Assembly (NCBI GenBank): GCA_015665455.1
Contig: JADFAD010000006.1
Location: 992,001 to 1,056,000, forward strand
Direction of reading: 5' to 3'
Origin: Oceanospirillaceae bacterium
GTDB taxonomy: Bacteria; Pseudomonadota; Gammaproteobacteria; Pseudomonadales; Litoribrevibacteraceae
Length of the DNA: 64,000 bases
Below the pieces are notes generated by a model. It had not been told where the DNA came from. It saw only the letters and a program-made list of their open reading frames with translations, and made no database searches. This document shows positions 18,189 through 29,319 of this stretch, in pieces (position 1 is the stretch's first letter; each line of letters begins with the position of its first letter). The position numbers were made by a program, and so were the translations under genes.

Positions 18189-18365
18189 TAATACTTCTTA
18201 TTCCTTCTCTTAGCCTCCCTATTTCCCTCTACTCACCTATATTCTCTATTTATTGACAGAGTTAACGTTTAAAAGTATCTTCAAACTCATCAATATTTAC
18301 ACTGTACAGTTTAAATCAATAAGCTCGACTCAAGAGACCCGATCAGACAACCCGAGGAAATACCC

Positions 18366-19211
18366 ATGGAATTAAAGAGCCTGAAAGTTGAGATGAACAA
18401 TCACATCGCCCATGTGATTTTAAATCGTCCTGATGCACTGAATTCCATGAATTTGGATTTCTGGCGTGAATTTCGTGGCGTCATTGAAGAAATTGATGCC
18501 AACGCAGACGCCCGAGTCATTGTACTTTCTTCTACAGGCAAACATTTCTGTGCAGGCATGGATTTAGCGGTATTCAGTAACCCGAAAGCATTGCCAAACA
18601 AAGGCGATCCTGCTCGTATGGCAGAGAACCTTCGTCGATTGGTTTTGGATCTTCAAGACGTGTTTAATTGCTTGGAGCGAGCGCGCATGCCTGTTCTTTC
18701 TGCCATCCAAGGCGGCTGCATTGGTGGCGCGGTAGACATGGTCTGCGCAACCGATAGCCGTTACTGTACGGAAGATGCTTTCTTTACCATTAAAGAAACT
18801 CAACTGGGCATGACCGCCGACTTAGGTACTTTACAGCGTTTCCCTAAATTAGTTCCTGAAGGCATCGCTCGTGAACTGGCTTACACAGGCCGTAAGTTTT
18901 CTGCGCAAGAAGCGAAAGAGATGGGGTTTGTAAATCGTGTATTTGAAAGCCAAGAAGCTTTACTCGAAGGCGTGATGGCCGTCGCCCAACAAATTGCTGA
19001 ACAATCCCCGATGGCCGTCACTGGTTGTAAAGAAATGATCAACTTCAGCCGAGATCATTCCGTAGAAGACAGTTTAAAATACATGGCAACGTGGCAATCA
19101 GGTATGTTCCGTCCCAATGACATGATGAAAAGCTTCGCAGCCAGTGCACAAAAAACCACAGCAGACTTTGAGCCTATTTTCCCTAAGAAAGGGTTGTTTG
19201 AAGGGATCTAA
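18366..19211 (+). CDS. Crotonase-family enzyme, probable dienoyl-CoA isomerase type
   Basis: A 281-residue crotonase. The first oxyanion segment is STGKHFCAGMDLAVF (about 57-71) and the second IQGGCIGGAVDMVCATDSRY (about 114-133). The region AFFTIKETQLGMTADLGTLQ closely resembles delta3,5-delta2,4-dienoyl-CoA isomerases (ECH1), in which a Glu and an Asp eight residues apart act as catalytic pair; both are present here. That enzyme shifts double bonds of 3,5-dienoyl-CoA during degradation of odd-positioned unsaturated fatty acids. FadH is encoded 4.5 kb downstream and would take the next step. The gene is preceded by a 227-bp gap and stands alone. Assignment rests on motif similarity. Confidence 0.85.
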   Translation: MELKSLKVEMNNHIAHVILNRPDALNSMNLDFWREFRGVIEEIDANADARVIVLSSTGKHFCAGMDLAVFSNPKALPNKGDPARMAENLRRLVLDLQDVFNCLERARMPVLSAIQGGCIGGAVDMVCATDSRYCTEDAFFTIKETQLGMTADLGTLQRFPKLVPEGIARELAYTGRKFSAQEAKEMGFVNRVFESQEALLEGVMAVAQQIAEQSPMAVTGCKEMINFSRDHSVEDSLKYMATWQSGMFRPNDMMKSFAASAQKTTADFEPIFPKKGLFEGI

Positions 19212-19237
19212 CCCACTATTTTAAGACCGTCTGACTG

Positions 19238-19277
19238 AAGTCATTAAAGCCAACGGTAGGGTTGGTTTTAATGACTT
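19238..19277. terminator. Bidirectional terminator between convergent genes
   Basis: Arms of 17 bp (19238-19254 and 19261-19277) pair with a single G-T wobble around a 6-nt loop. The plus side ends in TCTATTTTT. It separates the dienoyl-CoA isomerase-like gene from the zinc-ribbon membrane protein gene, whose stop codon begins at 19279. Confidence 0.85.
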
Positions 19278-19278
19278 T

Positions 19279-19662
19279 CTATTTTTCTAGGTTATGGCGC
19301 CCTGCCACTTTCTTTGTATAAACAATTCGTTTCTTTAAAATGGCGTTTCGATTGTATCCAAGAAATGCAATACACATAGGCAACCAAAAAACCAAGAACG
19401 AGCTTATTTCATTCGCGATCGACGGCTCAAACCAATCAACTATCGATCGACCCTGCATCAAATAATAAAGAACCAAAGTGAAGGCCCAAAAGCTGTACCC
19501 AAAGGCCATATTATCAAAGCCGTCCGACTGGCCATTCTCCTCTAAATTGACGTGACAATACGGACAGAGAAACCCCGCTTTGTACCCCTGAGAAAAACCA
19601 TCAACAGCATCCGTCGTTTTAAATTTCTTTGCGCACCCTGCGCATTCATAGTGATCGGTCAT
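19279..19662 (-). CDS. Small zinc-ribbon membrane protein of unknown function
   Basis: A 127-residue protein. The N-terminus carries two CxxC knuckles, CAGC (about 7-10) and CPYC (about 33-36), arranged as a zinc ribbon. The C-terminal half has two hydrophobic helices, FWAFTLVLYYLMQG and FLVFWLPMCIAFLGY. The ribbon should face the cytoplasm if the first helix enters the membrane normally. I know no specific function for this layout. The ATG at 19662 begins MTDHYECAGC. It is transcribed away from topB with about 110 bp between the starts and converges on the crotonase gene. Confidence 0.7.
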   Translation of the reverse strand: MTDHYECAGCAKKFKTTDAVDGFSQGYKAGFLCPYCHVNLEENGQSDGFDNMAFGYSFWAFTLVLYYLMQGRSIVDWFEPSIANEISSFLVFWLPMCIAFLGYNRNAILKKRIVYTKKVAGRHNLEK

Positions 19663-19775
19663 TCATACTCCTCCCTGCAAGCCATGATCCTATCAAACAT
19701 TGATCGAAGTGCTCCAATCCGATATATTCAAACACTGTTTATTTATACAATATTATTTCATTAAGAATTGCCATT

Positions 19776-21725
19776 ATGATTTTATACATTGCCGAAAAGC
19801 CAAGCCTAGGCCGAGCCATTGCTAGCGCCTTACCCAAGCCCCACAAAAAAGAAGAAGGCTTCATTCGGGTCGGCAATGGAGATTGTGTGTCATGGTGTAT
19901 TGGCCATTTATTGGAACAAGCTGAACCCGATGCCTATGGCCCCCAATATAAACAATGGAAAATGGAAACATTACCCATCGTACCAGATCAATGGGCACTG
20001 CAAGCAAAGTCCAAAACACGTAAACAACTGACTGTGTTAAGAAAGCTGGTCAAAGAGGCGGACAACCTCGTCCACGCAGGTGACCCGGATCGCGAAGGGC
20101 AATTACTGGTGGACGAAGTCATTAATTTCCTGAAAACACCTAAGACCAAACAGGCCAACACTCAGCGTTTATTGATCAACGATTTAAATACCAGTGCAAT
20201 TAAAAAAGCCTTATCCAAGCTCCGTTCGAATAAAGAGTTCATCCCTCTTTCAACCTCCGCGTTAGCACGTTCCAGAGCCGATTGGTTGTATGGCATTAAC
20301 ATGACCCGAGCTTACACCTTGCAAGGGCGAAAGGCCGGCTTCAACAGCGTTTTATCGGTTGGTCGGGTGCAAACACCCATTCTGGGGTTGGTCGTAAAAC
20401 GTGATGATGAAATTGAAAACTTTGTCTCTAAGCCCTTTTATGACGTCTTGGCTCATCTCGAAACGGAAACAAAAGAAACCTTCACCGCAAAATGGCAACC
20501 CAGCAACGCTTGCCAACCCTACATGGACGAAGAAAACCGGGTGCTTTCAAAAGCGCTGGCAGAAAATGTAGTCCATCGAATTACAAATCAACCCGCCACA
20601 GTCACCCAATTCCAATCGAAAGAAAAACAACAATCTCAACCTTTGCCGTACAACCTTTCAAGCTTACAGATTGATGCCTCAAAGCGATTCAATATGTCCG
20701 CCCAACAAACCTTAGACACATGCCAAAGCTTGTACGAAAAACACAATCTCATCACCTACCCTCGCTCTGACAACCGTTACTTACCGAATGAACATTTCTC
20801 GGAATCAAAAGGCGTATTAGACTGCATCAAAAGCAACGATTCATCCATGTCAGACGCAGTAAATAATGCAAACACATCAATTAAAACCAAAGCTTGGAAC
20901 AGCAGTAAAGTCGATGCGCACCACGCAATCATTCCGACAGAAAAAAAAGTACCAGAAGGTAAACTTAGCCAAGCAGAACAGAATATTTATCGCCTAGTCA
21001 GTCGGCAATACCTAACTCAGTTTTATCCAGTGTATAAATACGCAGAAAGCACCGCTGAGATAGACATTCAAAACGGTAAGTTCATTGCAAAAGCAAAACA
21101 AGATCGCGATCTTGGCTGGAAAGTGCTCTTCCCCACGAAAAAAATCACTGCCGATGATCAAACGCCATTCAACTTGCCCGACCTAAAGAAAGGGCAAAAT
21201 TTGCATTGCGCTCGCGGGCAATTAATCGAAAAAAATACGCAACCACCGCAGTATTTCAGTGACGCAAGTCTACTCAGTGCCATGACGGGCATTGCTCGAT
21301 ACGTTACCGACCCTGAGATTCGTAAAATATTAAGAGAAACCGACGGTCTGGGTACCGAAGCAACACGTTCTGGCATTATAGAATTATTGTTTAGGCGTAA
21401 GTTCTTAGTTCGACAAGGCAAGCAGATCCGCGCAACAGATACCGGTAAAAACCTGATACATGCACTGCCTGAAACAGCAGTCACCCCGGACATGACCGCC
21501 AAGTGGGAGGCCACCCTAAATGCCATCAGTCAAAAAGAGGCCAGCTACCACACCTTCATGGACCCACTTCACGTTCAATTAAATGAATTGATCAACCAAG
21601 CAAAAACCACCAGCATGGCACCGATGACACCTCTTAAAACATCGCCTTTCAAATCAAAATCCAAAAAAAGCACACGTAAAAAAACTTACTCAAAAACCAC
21701 AAGTCAACGTAAAAAGAACTCATGA
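19776..21725 (+). CDS. topB: DNA topoisomerase III
   Basis: A type IA topoisomerase that decatenates replication and recombination intermediates. The TOPRIM domain starts at once with MILYIAEKPSLGRAIA (catalytic Glu of EKPS) and has DPDREGQLLVDE (about 105-116) with the metal-binding acidic residues. The active tyrosine is in LITYPRSDNRYLP (Tyr328, the same number as in E. coli TopB). The family segment DGLGTEATRSGIIELLF follows. The total of 649 residues matches TopB. The C-terminal tail after about residue 620 is rich in Lys, Ser and Thr and has no cysteine zinc finger, so DNA binding there is probably electrostatic. Confidence 0.97.
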   Translation: MILYIAEKPSLGRAIASALPKPHKKEEGFIRVGNGDCVSWCIGHLLEQAEPDAYGPQYKQWKMETLPIVPDQWALQAKSKTRKQLTVLRKLVKEADNLVHAGDPDREGQLLVDEVINFLKTPKTKQANTQRLLINDLNTSAIKKALSKLRSNKEFIPLSTSALARSRADWLYGINMTRAYTLQGRKAGFNSVLSVGRVQTPILGLVVKRDDEIENFVSKPFYDVLAHLETETKETFTAKWQPSNACQPYMDEENRVLSKALAENVVHRITNQPATVTQFQSKEKQQSQPLPYNLSSLQIDASKRFNMSAQQTLDTCQSLYEKHNLITYPRSDNRYLPNEHFSESKGVLDCIKSNDSSMSDAVNNANTSIKTKAWNSSKVDAHHAIIPTEKKVPEGKLSQAEQNIYRLVSRQYLTQFYPVYKYAESTAEIDIQNGKFIAKAKQDRDLGWKVLFPTKKITADDQTPFNLPDLKKGQNLHCARGQLIEKNTQPPQYFSDASLLSAMTGIARYVTDPEIRKILRETDGLGTEATRSGIIELLFRRKFLVRQGKQIRATDTGKNLIHALPETAVTPDMTAKWEATLNAISQKEASYHTFMDPLHVQLNELINQAKTTSMAPMTPLKTSPFKSKSKKSTRKKTYSKTTSQRKKNS

Positions 21726-21901
21726 GCAGTCTCTTCATGGCCTAATTGGATCTACAGCAACCTTTTATTGAACAATCGTTTAATATAAAGCCTCTCTGTC
21801 ATCAAAGTGACATCAAAATATTGTTTTTTAGACATCATATTGCGATGCGTTACGCATTAATGATGAACAAATTCGCCTTGATAATACTCAGAGATGACTT
21901 A

Positions 21902-23518
21902 ATGAAAATAATCTTTAAATTAAAGAACACAGCCGTGTTAGCCAGCATGTTATCTTCCGCAATCTTTTTAACGGGCTGCCAATCAACGGATAAGCAAGCA
22001 CCTGAAACCACAGTAAACATTAAAAATGTGATCATGATGATCGGTGACGGCATGGGTCCCCAGCAAGTTGGGCTTCTACAAGAATACGCAACCAATGCAC
22101 CCAACTCGATCTATAAAGACAACCCAACAGGGTTAAGTAAGTTTATGGACTCAGGAGTCATGGGATTATCACAACATAACCCTGCTTATAACATCGTGGT
22201 GGACTCTGCGAGTTCTGCATCACAGCTGTCGACAGGTGTACCATCGCCTTCTGAAGCGGTGGGCTTGGATGCAAAAGGCAACCCAGCTGAAACAGTCCTT
22301 GAATTGGCTAAAAAGTCAGGTAAAGCGACAGGCCTAATATCAGACACCCGATTGACTCACGCCACACCAGCCGCCTTCGCAGCCCATCGAGCACACCGTT
22401 CTCTAGAAAATAGAATTGCGGAAGACATGCTAGCAACCGATGTTGATGTCATGCTGTCAGGTGGCCTTCGCCATTGGATTCCAAAAAGTGCGAACGATAA
22501 GGGCGAGCTTTATCAACAGCTCACAGAGCGAACAGACGGTACAGTAAAAATCAAATCCAAACGTAAAGACGAAAAAAACCTACTAACCGCCGCCGAAACG
22601 TCTGGTTATAAAGTGGCGCTTACTCGTGAAGAACTGAACGAAGTTAAAGACGGGAAAATATTAGGCTTATTTGCTTATTCCGGCATGGCGGATGGCATTC
22701 AGCACACCCTCCACAAAAATGATCCCAAACGCAGTCAACCTTCGCTAAAAGAAATGACGGTTAAGGCGTTGGATATCCTATCTAAAAACCCGAAAGGTTT
22801 TTTCTTGATGATCGAAGGCGGTCGCATTGATTGGGCAGGACACGATAACGATGCGGCGACCATGCTTCATGAAATGCTGAAGTTTGATGAAACCATCGAC
22901 TATGTTTACGAATGGGTAAAAGATCGAAATGATACGTTAGTCATCATCACGGCAGATCATGAAACGGGCGGTTTTGGCTTCTCCTATTCACGCGCTAACA
23001 TTCCAGCACCAGAAGCCCTCGAAGGCGAATTTACAAAACGAACGTACAAACCCAACTTCAACTTCGGCACATTTGATATTCTTGATAAGTTATATGCTCA
23101 GAAAATGAGCTACCCAGACATGTTTTCTGCATTTTCAAAAACAGAAAAGACTGCGGCTGACTTAGCAAGCATTGTAAACAACAACAGCGAATTCGACATT
23201 TCCATCGAACAAGCCGAAGAAATTCTTGCATCAGAACCTAATTTCTATCAAGTGGATGATCACTCATACTTAAGCGCCAAAAATTTCCCTAAGATTCGGG
23301 ATTTCAAAGCATTTTACGTTTACGGCGAAGAAGTGCGTCATGATTTACTCGGTCGAGCAGTGGCAGAAGATCAAAACGTCATCTGGGGTACGGGAACCCA
23401 CACCAGCACGCCCGTCCCCGTCATTGCCTTTGGTCCTGAAACTGCGTCTAAGCAATTCGGGAAAATGATTCACCACACAGACATTGGCCGTATGACAAAA
23501 GACGTTATTGCCAACTAA
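21902..23518 (+). CDS. Alkaline phosphatase, predicted lipoprotein
   Basis: Hydrolyses phosphate monoesters outside the cytoplasm. Metal-binding and catalytic motifs of the PhoA superfamily are present: MMIGDGMGPQQVG (first Asp ligand), VDSASSASQLSTGV with the serine nucleophile (Ser102 counted from this start), the IEGGRIDWAGHDND acidic pocket, ITADHETGGF and GTHTSTPVPVIAFG. The N-terminus MKIIFKLKNTAVLAS runs into the lipobox FLTGCQ, so the protein should be a lipid-anchored periplasmic enzyme. I took the ATG at 21902 because it starts the signal peptide; the frame is open back to 21746. The length is 538 residues. No Pho box was identified by eye. Confidence 0.93.
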   Translation: MKIIFKLKNTAVLASMLSSAIFLTGCQSTDKQAPETTVNIKNVIMMIGDGMGPQQVGLLQEYATNAPNSIYKDNPTGLSKFMDSGVMGLSQHNPAYNIVVDSASSASQLSTGVPSPSEAVGLDAKGNPAETVLELAKKSGKATGLISDTRLTHATPAAFAAHRAHRSLENRIAEDMLATDVDVMLSGGLRHWIPKSANDKGELYQQLTERTDGTVKIKSKRKDEKNLLTAAETSGYKVALTREELNEVKDGKILGLFAYSGMADGIQHTLHKNDPKRSQPSLKEMTVKALDILSKNPKGFFLMIEGGRIDWAGHDNDAATMLHEMLKFDETIDYVYEWVKDRNDTLVIITADHETGGFGFSYSRANIPAPEALEGEFTKRTYKPNFNFGTFDILDKLYAQKMSYPDMFSAFSKTEKTAADLASIVNNNSEFDISIEQAEEILASEPNFYQVDDHSYLSAKNFPKIRDFKAFYVYGEEVRHDLLGRAVAEDQNVIWGTGTHTSTPVPVIAFGPETASKQFGKMIHHTDIGRMTKDVIAN

Positions 23519-23531
23519 TCGCCTTCTAAAG

Positions 23532-23558
23532 GGGCAATACCTTTGTTAAGTATTGCCC
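23532..23558 (+). terminator. Hairpin terminator after the alkaline phosphatase gene
   Basis: Arms GGGCAATAC (23532-23540) and GTATTGCCC (23550-23558) form a perfect 9-bp stem 13 bp past the stop codon. The following T content is modest (TTACCTCTCCTT). Confidence 0.7.
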
Positions 23559-23667
23559 TTACCTCTCCTTATTCACCCTAGACAAATTATTGTTACGATG
23601 TCAATTACATATGATGTCGCATTCCCACATACGATCTGTATAGTTAGCCTGATATAAATTCGACTGA

Positions 23668-25782
<2,115 letters not shown>

Positions 25783-25799
25783 CGATTAATTTCAGCGAA

Positions 25800-25831
25800 C
25801 TTTGAAGTGGAACGCAGCGTCCACTTCAAAG
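25800..25831 (+). terminator. Strong hairpin after fadH
   Basis: Perfect 11-bp arms CTTTGAAGTGG (25800-25810) and CCACTTCAAAG (25821-25831) around a 10-nt loop, 17 bp after the fadH stop. No T run follows, so it may act as a 3'-end stabiliser or need Rho. Confidence 0.6.
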
Positions 25832-25874
25832 CCTCACCCTATCTATTCTATAGTTAACGTATCAAGATTACTCT

Positions 25875-26135
25875 ATGGACTCGCCCATGACAGACCTTTC
25901 AGCTGAAGCCGTTGATGCAATCAACCGTGGCAGAAAAATTGAAGCCATTAAATTCGTTCGGGAACAGCAGGGCGTTGGTTTAAAAAAAGCCAAAGAGTTA
26001 GTCGACAATTACATCTCTGAGAATCCAGACAAACTGTCCATACATGCGAACCCGAAAGGGTCTGTGAACTGGTCATTCTTCATGCTCATACTTATATTGG
26101 GCGCTATCATTTGGGTCAGCGTAAACGGTACTTAA
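25875..26135 (+). CDS. Membrane-anchored protein with L7/L12 C-terminal-like domain
   Basis: An 86-residue protein. Residues about 10-55 (EAVDAINRGRKIEAIKFVRE and KKAKELVDNYISENPDKL) resemble the helical hairpin of the ribosomal L7/L12 C-terminal domain, which occurs alone in many small bacterial proteins. The C-terminus is one hydrophobic helix, WSFFMLILILGAIIWVSV, which would anchor it in the inner membrane with the L7/L12-like part in the cytoplasm. It is not the ribosomal protein itself, since the N-terminal dimerisation domain is missing. An alternative start is the ATG at 25887. Function unknown. Confidence 0.7.
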   Translation: MDSPMTDLSAEAVDAINRGRKIEAIKFVREQQGVGLKKAKELVDNYISENPDKLSIHANPKGSVNWSFFMLILILGAIIWVSVNGT

Positions 26136-26170
26136 ACTGTTCATTCCTTTAATTACAATATCAAAGACGA

Positions 26171-26547
26171 TCAATTCCAAGAAGCCAGACAGCCGTCCCG
26201 AAAGTAAAGATATTGGCTACCGTCGTGATCACTGTATACCCATTGATCTAAACCATTCGAACTGCGGTTGATGTAACTCGGCTCACCTTTTGCGCGTTTA
26301 ACATCTGTCGCCATCATGCCCGATTCAATTCGCCCCTGAATGATCAATCGTCTTAATTTTGTCGAATTAATAATACACATGGCGATGCCTGATCGTCGGC
26401 CAAGACAGCCACTTGCGTCGCCGCCTGTCTGTCTTTCAATTCGCGAAGCGCTTCGAGACTTTTCTTCTGATAAAAGTCATTGGCTAACACCCCTTGAAAG
26501 GGAAAAACAACAACCAATAAGGCAGCCAACACTAGTCTCTTAAACAA
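26171..26547 (-). pseudogene. Frameshifted small secreted protein
   Basis: Two overlapping minus-strand frames look like halves of one gene. The first starts at a TTG at 26547 with AGGAG about 8 nt upstream. It encodes a signal peptide (LVLAALLVVVFPFQGVLA) and a helical stretch ending at a stop at 26353-26355. The second frame, from an ATG at 26380, continues with a SmpA/BamE-like pattern (SGMMATDVKRAKGEPSYI, then LDQWVYS) and ends at 26171. The second half alone has no signal peptide. A one-base change near 26355-26380 would join them into a secreted protein of about 125 residues. It could be a real mutation, a sequencing error or translational coupling. Confidence 0.6.
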
Positions 26548-26649
26548 GATAATTTCTCCTAAGTTAAATAACACCCTGCGTTGGACACCCATTGCTTATA
26601 CTAGTTCTATAAAACACCCTCTATAACTCATTCACTAAGGACAGTTCTC

Positions 26650-27213
26650 ATGACAAGAATTTTGGCATTCTCAGGCAGCGCCCGAAAAGGCTCCACCAAC
26701 AGCAAGTTAGTCAAAATAGCCGCTGAAGGGGCAAAGCAAGCCGGCTCAGACGTCACTGTCATTGATTTGGCCGATTACCCAATGCCACTTTATGACCAAG
26801 ACCTAGAAATGTCAGAAGGCATCCCTGAAAACGCCATAAGGTTTAAAAAGCTCTTGTTGGAACATGAGGGCGTATTAATCGCATCGCCAGAATACAACAG
26901 CGCATTCAGCCCTTTGCTCAAAAACGTCATTGATTGGGCTTCTCGATCAACGACTGAAAATGAACCACCATTATCAGCGTATCGAGGTAAGTCGGTCGCT
27001 ATCATGGCTGCGTCACCGGGCGGTTTAGGCGGATTACGAGGGTTAGTTTTCCTAAGAATGTTACTAGGGAATCTAGGCATGATCGTATTGCCAGAACAAC
27101 ACGCGGTTGGCAATGCACTGAAGGCCTTTGGGGAAAGCGGACAATTACTCGACGAAACCCAGCAACAGAACATCTTAAACTTAGGAAAAAACTTAGTAGA
27201 ACACTTGAGCTAA
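26650..27213 (+). CDS. NADPH-dependent FMN reductase family protein
   Basis: A 187-residue flavodoxin-fold oxidoreductase that reduces quinones, chromate or azo dyes with NAD(P)H in characterised relatives. The phosphate-binding loop for FMN is FSGSARKGSTNSKL (about 6-19), and the family motif SPEYNSAFSPLLKNVIDWAS (about 79-98) is intact. AASPGGLGGLRG (about 119-130) lines the flavin. The ATG at 26650 follows AAGGACAG by a few bases. It stands alone, followed by a terminator, and is divergent from the broken secreted-protein gene. Confidence 0.92.
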   Translation: MTRILAFSGSARKGSTNSKLVKIAAEGAKQAGSDVTVIDLADYPMPLYDQDLEMSEGIPENAIRFKKLLLEHEGVLIASPEYNSAFSPLLKNVIDWASRSTTENEPPLSAYRGKSVAIMAASPGGLGGLRGLVFLRMLLGNLGMIVLPEQHAVGNALKAFGESGQLLDETQQQNILNLGKNLVEHLS

Positions 27214-27235
27214 TCGCTTCCTAATAAAAGAAAAC

Positions 27236-27271
27236 AAGGCAATAAAACTCAGAAGGTTTTATCGCCTTTTT
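27236..27271 (+). terminator. Intrinsic terminator after the FMN reductase gene
   Basis: AAGGCAATAAAAC (27236-27248) pairs with GTTTTATCGCCTT (27256-27268) apart from one internal mismatch, and a run of T follows. It ends about 50 bp before the stop of the convergent GMC gene. Confidence 0.85.
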
Positions 27272-27322
27272 GTTCATCGTCTTATGCTCATTTTCTTATT
27301 CAACGAGACCTATGTACGTTAT

Positions 27323-29134
27323 TTACTGGCTATCCACAGGGATTCGAACCACATTCGCCTGCTCTGCAATGCCTGAACGCTTAATCGCTTCTGCCAATAA
27401 ATCCCCTTCACCATCCAATGCTGAAACATTGCCCGGCAAGGGTTTTGAGAATTGAACGTGTTTCAACTCTGAATCGGAAATGCCAGCTTTATTGGGCACT
27501 TTCGACATAGCAAATTCACTCAAGGCCAAAATCGTCAATGATGGGTTCACTGCCAAGTTGCCTGGAATCACAGAGCCATCCAAAACTCTAAGCCCTTGGT
27601 AACCAAATACTTCACCCGATTCATCGACAACGCCATCACGAACGCTTTTACCGATGGGTACGCCCCCCATTATATGAGCCGTTACAGGCGTATTCACCAA
27701 GATATCCAAAGCAACATTACCCACCTCACCCTGTGATTTTTCAGCATAGCGACGCGCAACGTTTTGCCCAACATCAAAGTAAGTCGTTAACTTCTGATCA
27801 CCAGCTTCTTGCTCGATGGTTAAACGCTTACGAAATAGCTTCGTCCAAGCGCGCTTCCATTTCGCATGAACATAGCTGTCCGCACTTTGCATGATCATTA
27901 ATACATTATTACGCTTCGCTTTACCGATCGGGTTAATCAATTTCAACGTTGTTAATGGCTGCATCACCATATTGATCAATAGTCGGATACCACGAGGAAT
28001 GCCTCCCGCATCCGTTAAAGGAACCATTCCGAAGCTCAGCCACGCAGAGTCAGATCCTTTATTAAATCGAACCGGTTCAATCGTTGTAATATCATCCGGC
28101 TTGAACGAGGAAGTAATGGCGAGCCCTTTCGAAATATCAGCTTCTTTAAATTTATTCTTTGTATCAAACCCTACAGAGTAGAAGGTTTCCGAGTTAGTAC
28201 GTACTTGCCGACCTATTAGATCGGAAATATTTGATAAGGTGCCTTGCTTGTATTTGCTGGCCATCAGAAGATTCAACGACCCCACAACACCTGCAGAGAG
28301 TACAACGCCCTTCGTTCGTATCTTATAAGAAGAGCCAAACCAGCCCGTTGACGACTTGATGGTAAGTTCATAACCGCCAGAGCCATCACACTTCCCGTTC
28401 TCACCCGGTAACGGCTCAACCCGCGTCACCTGTGATTCCGCTCGCACTTCAGCGCCATTCTTTTCTGCAAAATAGAGATAATTTTTTTCTAATGTATTTT
28501 TCGCGTTTTTAGGACAACCCACCATGCACCGCGCGCACAGGTTACACGCCTCTCGCTTAGGCCCTTCCCCAGAAAAATAAGGCTCGTCTTTATTTTCAGC
28601 CGCTTGGTGCTGATCTTCGTAGTAAACCCCGGTATCCACCAACTCATAGGTATCTTCACGCCCCATATCTTGAGCGACTTCTTTTAATAGTTTGTCTGCA
28701 ACGCCTTCATATCGACCGGAGCTGGTCCCCAACATACGCTGTGCTAAACCATAAAAAGGCAAAAGTACGTCGTACCAGTTTTGACGAGTTCGCGTCCATT
28801 GCTCTGAAGTAAAGATGTCTTTATTCGGAATGTAATGGGTATTGGCGTAAATCAGTGAGCCACCACCGACGCCTGATCCATGAATGGCAACCACCTTTCG
28901 AGTGAAGGACATCTGCCATGGCCCAGTAAAACCGACTTTAGGCGCCCATAAGTATTTTTTGAAATTCCAGTTCGAAGAGGGAAAGTCTTTATCTTTCCAA
29001 CGCCTACCTTTCTCCAGCACCAAAACCTTATAGCCTTTTTCGGTCAATCGAAGCGCACTGCATGACCCACCAAAACCGGAACCAACGACTACTTGATCAT
29101 AATCAAACTTTTGCTCAGTACTTGGCTGGGCCAT
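27323..29134 (-). CDS. GMC oxidoreductase with a four-cysteine ferredoxin-like motif
   Basis: An FAD-dependent alcohol or sterol oxidoreductase of 603 residues, cholesterol-oxidase-like in layout. The FAD-binding motif VVVGSGFGGSCSALRL is near residue 15 and VLVLEKGRRW follows. HGSGVGGGSLIYANTHYIP is the second GMC segment, and GLRVLDGSVIPGNLAVNPSL the C-terminal signature. Around residues 193-206 is CNLCARCMVGCPKN, with CxxCxxCxxxCP spacing like a [4Fe-4S] ferredoxin half-cluster; a metal centre is possible. No signal peptide is seen. I prefer the ATG at 29134 (GGGGAAG upstream) to the GTG at 29209. The substrate is unknown. Confidence 0.87.
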   Translation of the reverse strand: MAQPSTEQKFDYDQVVVGSGFGGSCSALRLTEKGYKVLVLEKGRRWKDKDFPSSNWNFKKYLWAPKVGFTGPWQMSFTRKVVAIHGSGVGGGSLIYANTHYIPNKDIFTSEQWTRTRQNWYDVLLPFYGLAQRMLGTSSGRYEGVADKLLKEVAQDMGREDTYELVDTGVYYEDQHQAAENKDEPYFSGEGPKREACNLCARCMVGCPKNAKNTLEKNYLYFAEKNGAEVRAESQVTRVEPLPGENGKCDGSGGYELTIKSSTGWFGSSYKIRTKGVVLSAGVVGSLNLLMASKYKQGTLSNISDLIGRQVRTNSETFYSVGFDTKNKFKEADISKGLAITSSFKPDDITTIEPVRFNKGSDSAWLSFGMVPLTDAGGIPRGIRLLINMVMQPLTTLKLINPIGKAKRNNVLMIMQSADSYVHAKWKRAWTKLFRKRLTIEQEAGDQKLTTYFDVGQNVARRYAEKSQGEVGNVALDILVNTPVTAHIMGGVPIGKSVRDGVVDESGEVFGYQGLRVLDGSVIPGNLAVNPSLTILALSEFAMSKVPNKAGISDSELKHVQFSKPLPGNVSALDGEGDLLAEAIKRSGIAEQANVVRIPVDSQ

Positions 29135-29319
29135 ATCATCTTCCCCATCTTTACATATAAATTTCAAACGCTCATCGGTGCCTTCTTCATATAACCTGCT
29201 TGGAGGCACTCTATTTTTGTTATGATCCGATTATTTCGTGAACGAGCAGCCTCAGTCAATCAAAAACTGAGTAATTACTCTAATTTATCATTGAAAGGTA
29301 AATTCCAGGACGAATAACC

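Noticed and set aside
18301-18310. ACTGTACAGT upstream of the dienoyl-CoA isomerase-like gene as a LexA box or another MocR repeat
   Set aside because: It is too short for a LexA site (CTGT-N8-ACAG) and a single copy without partner repeat; probably chance.
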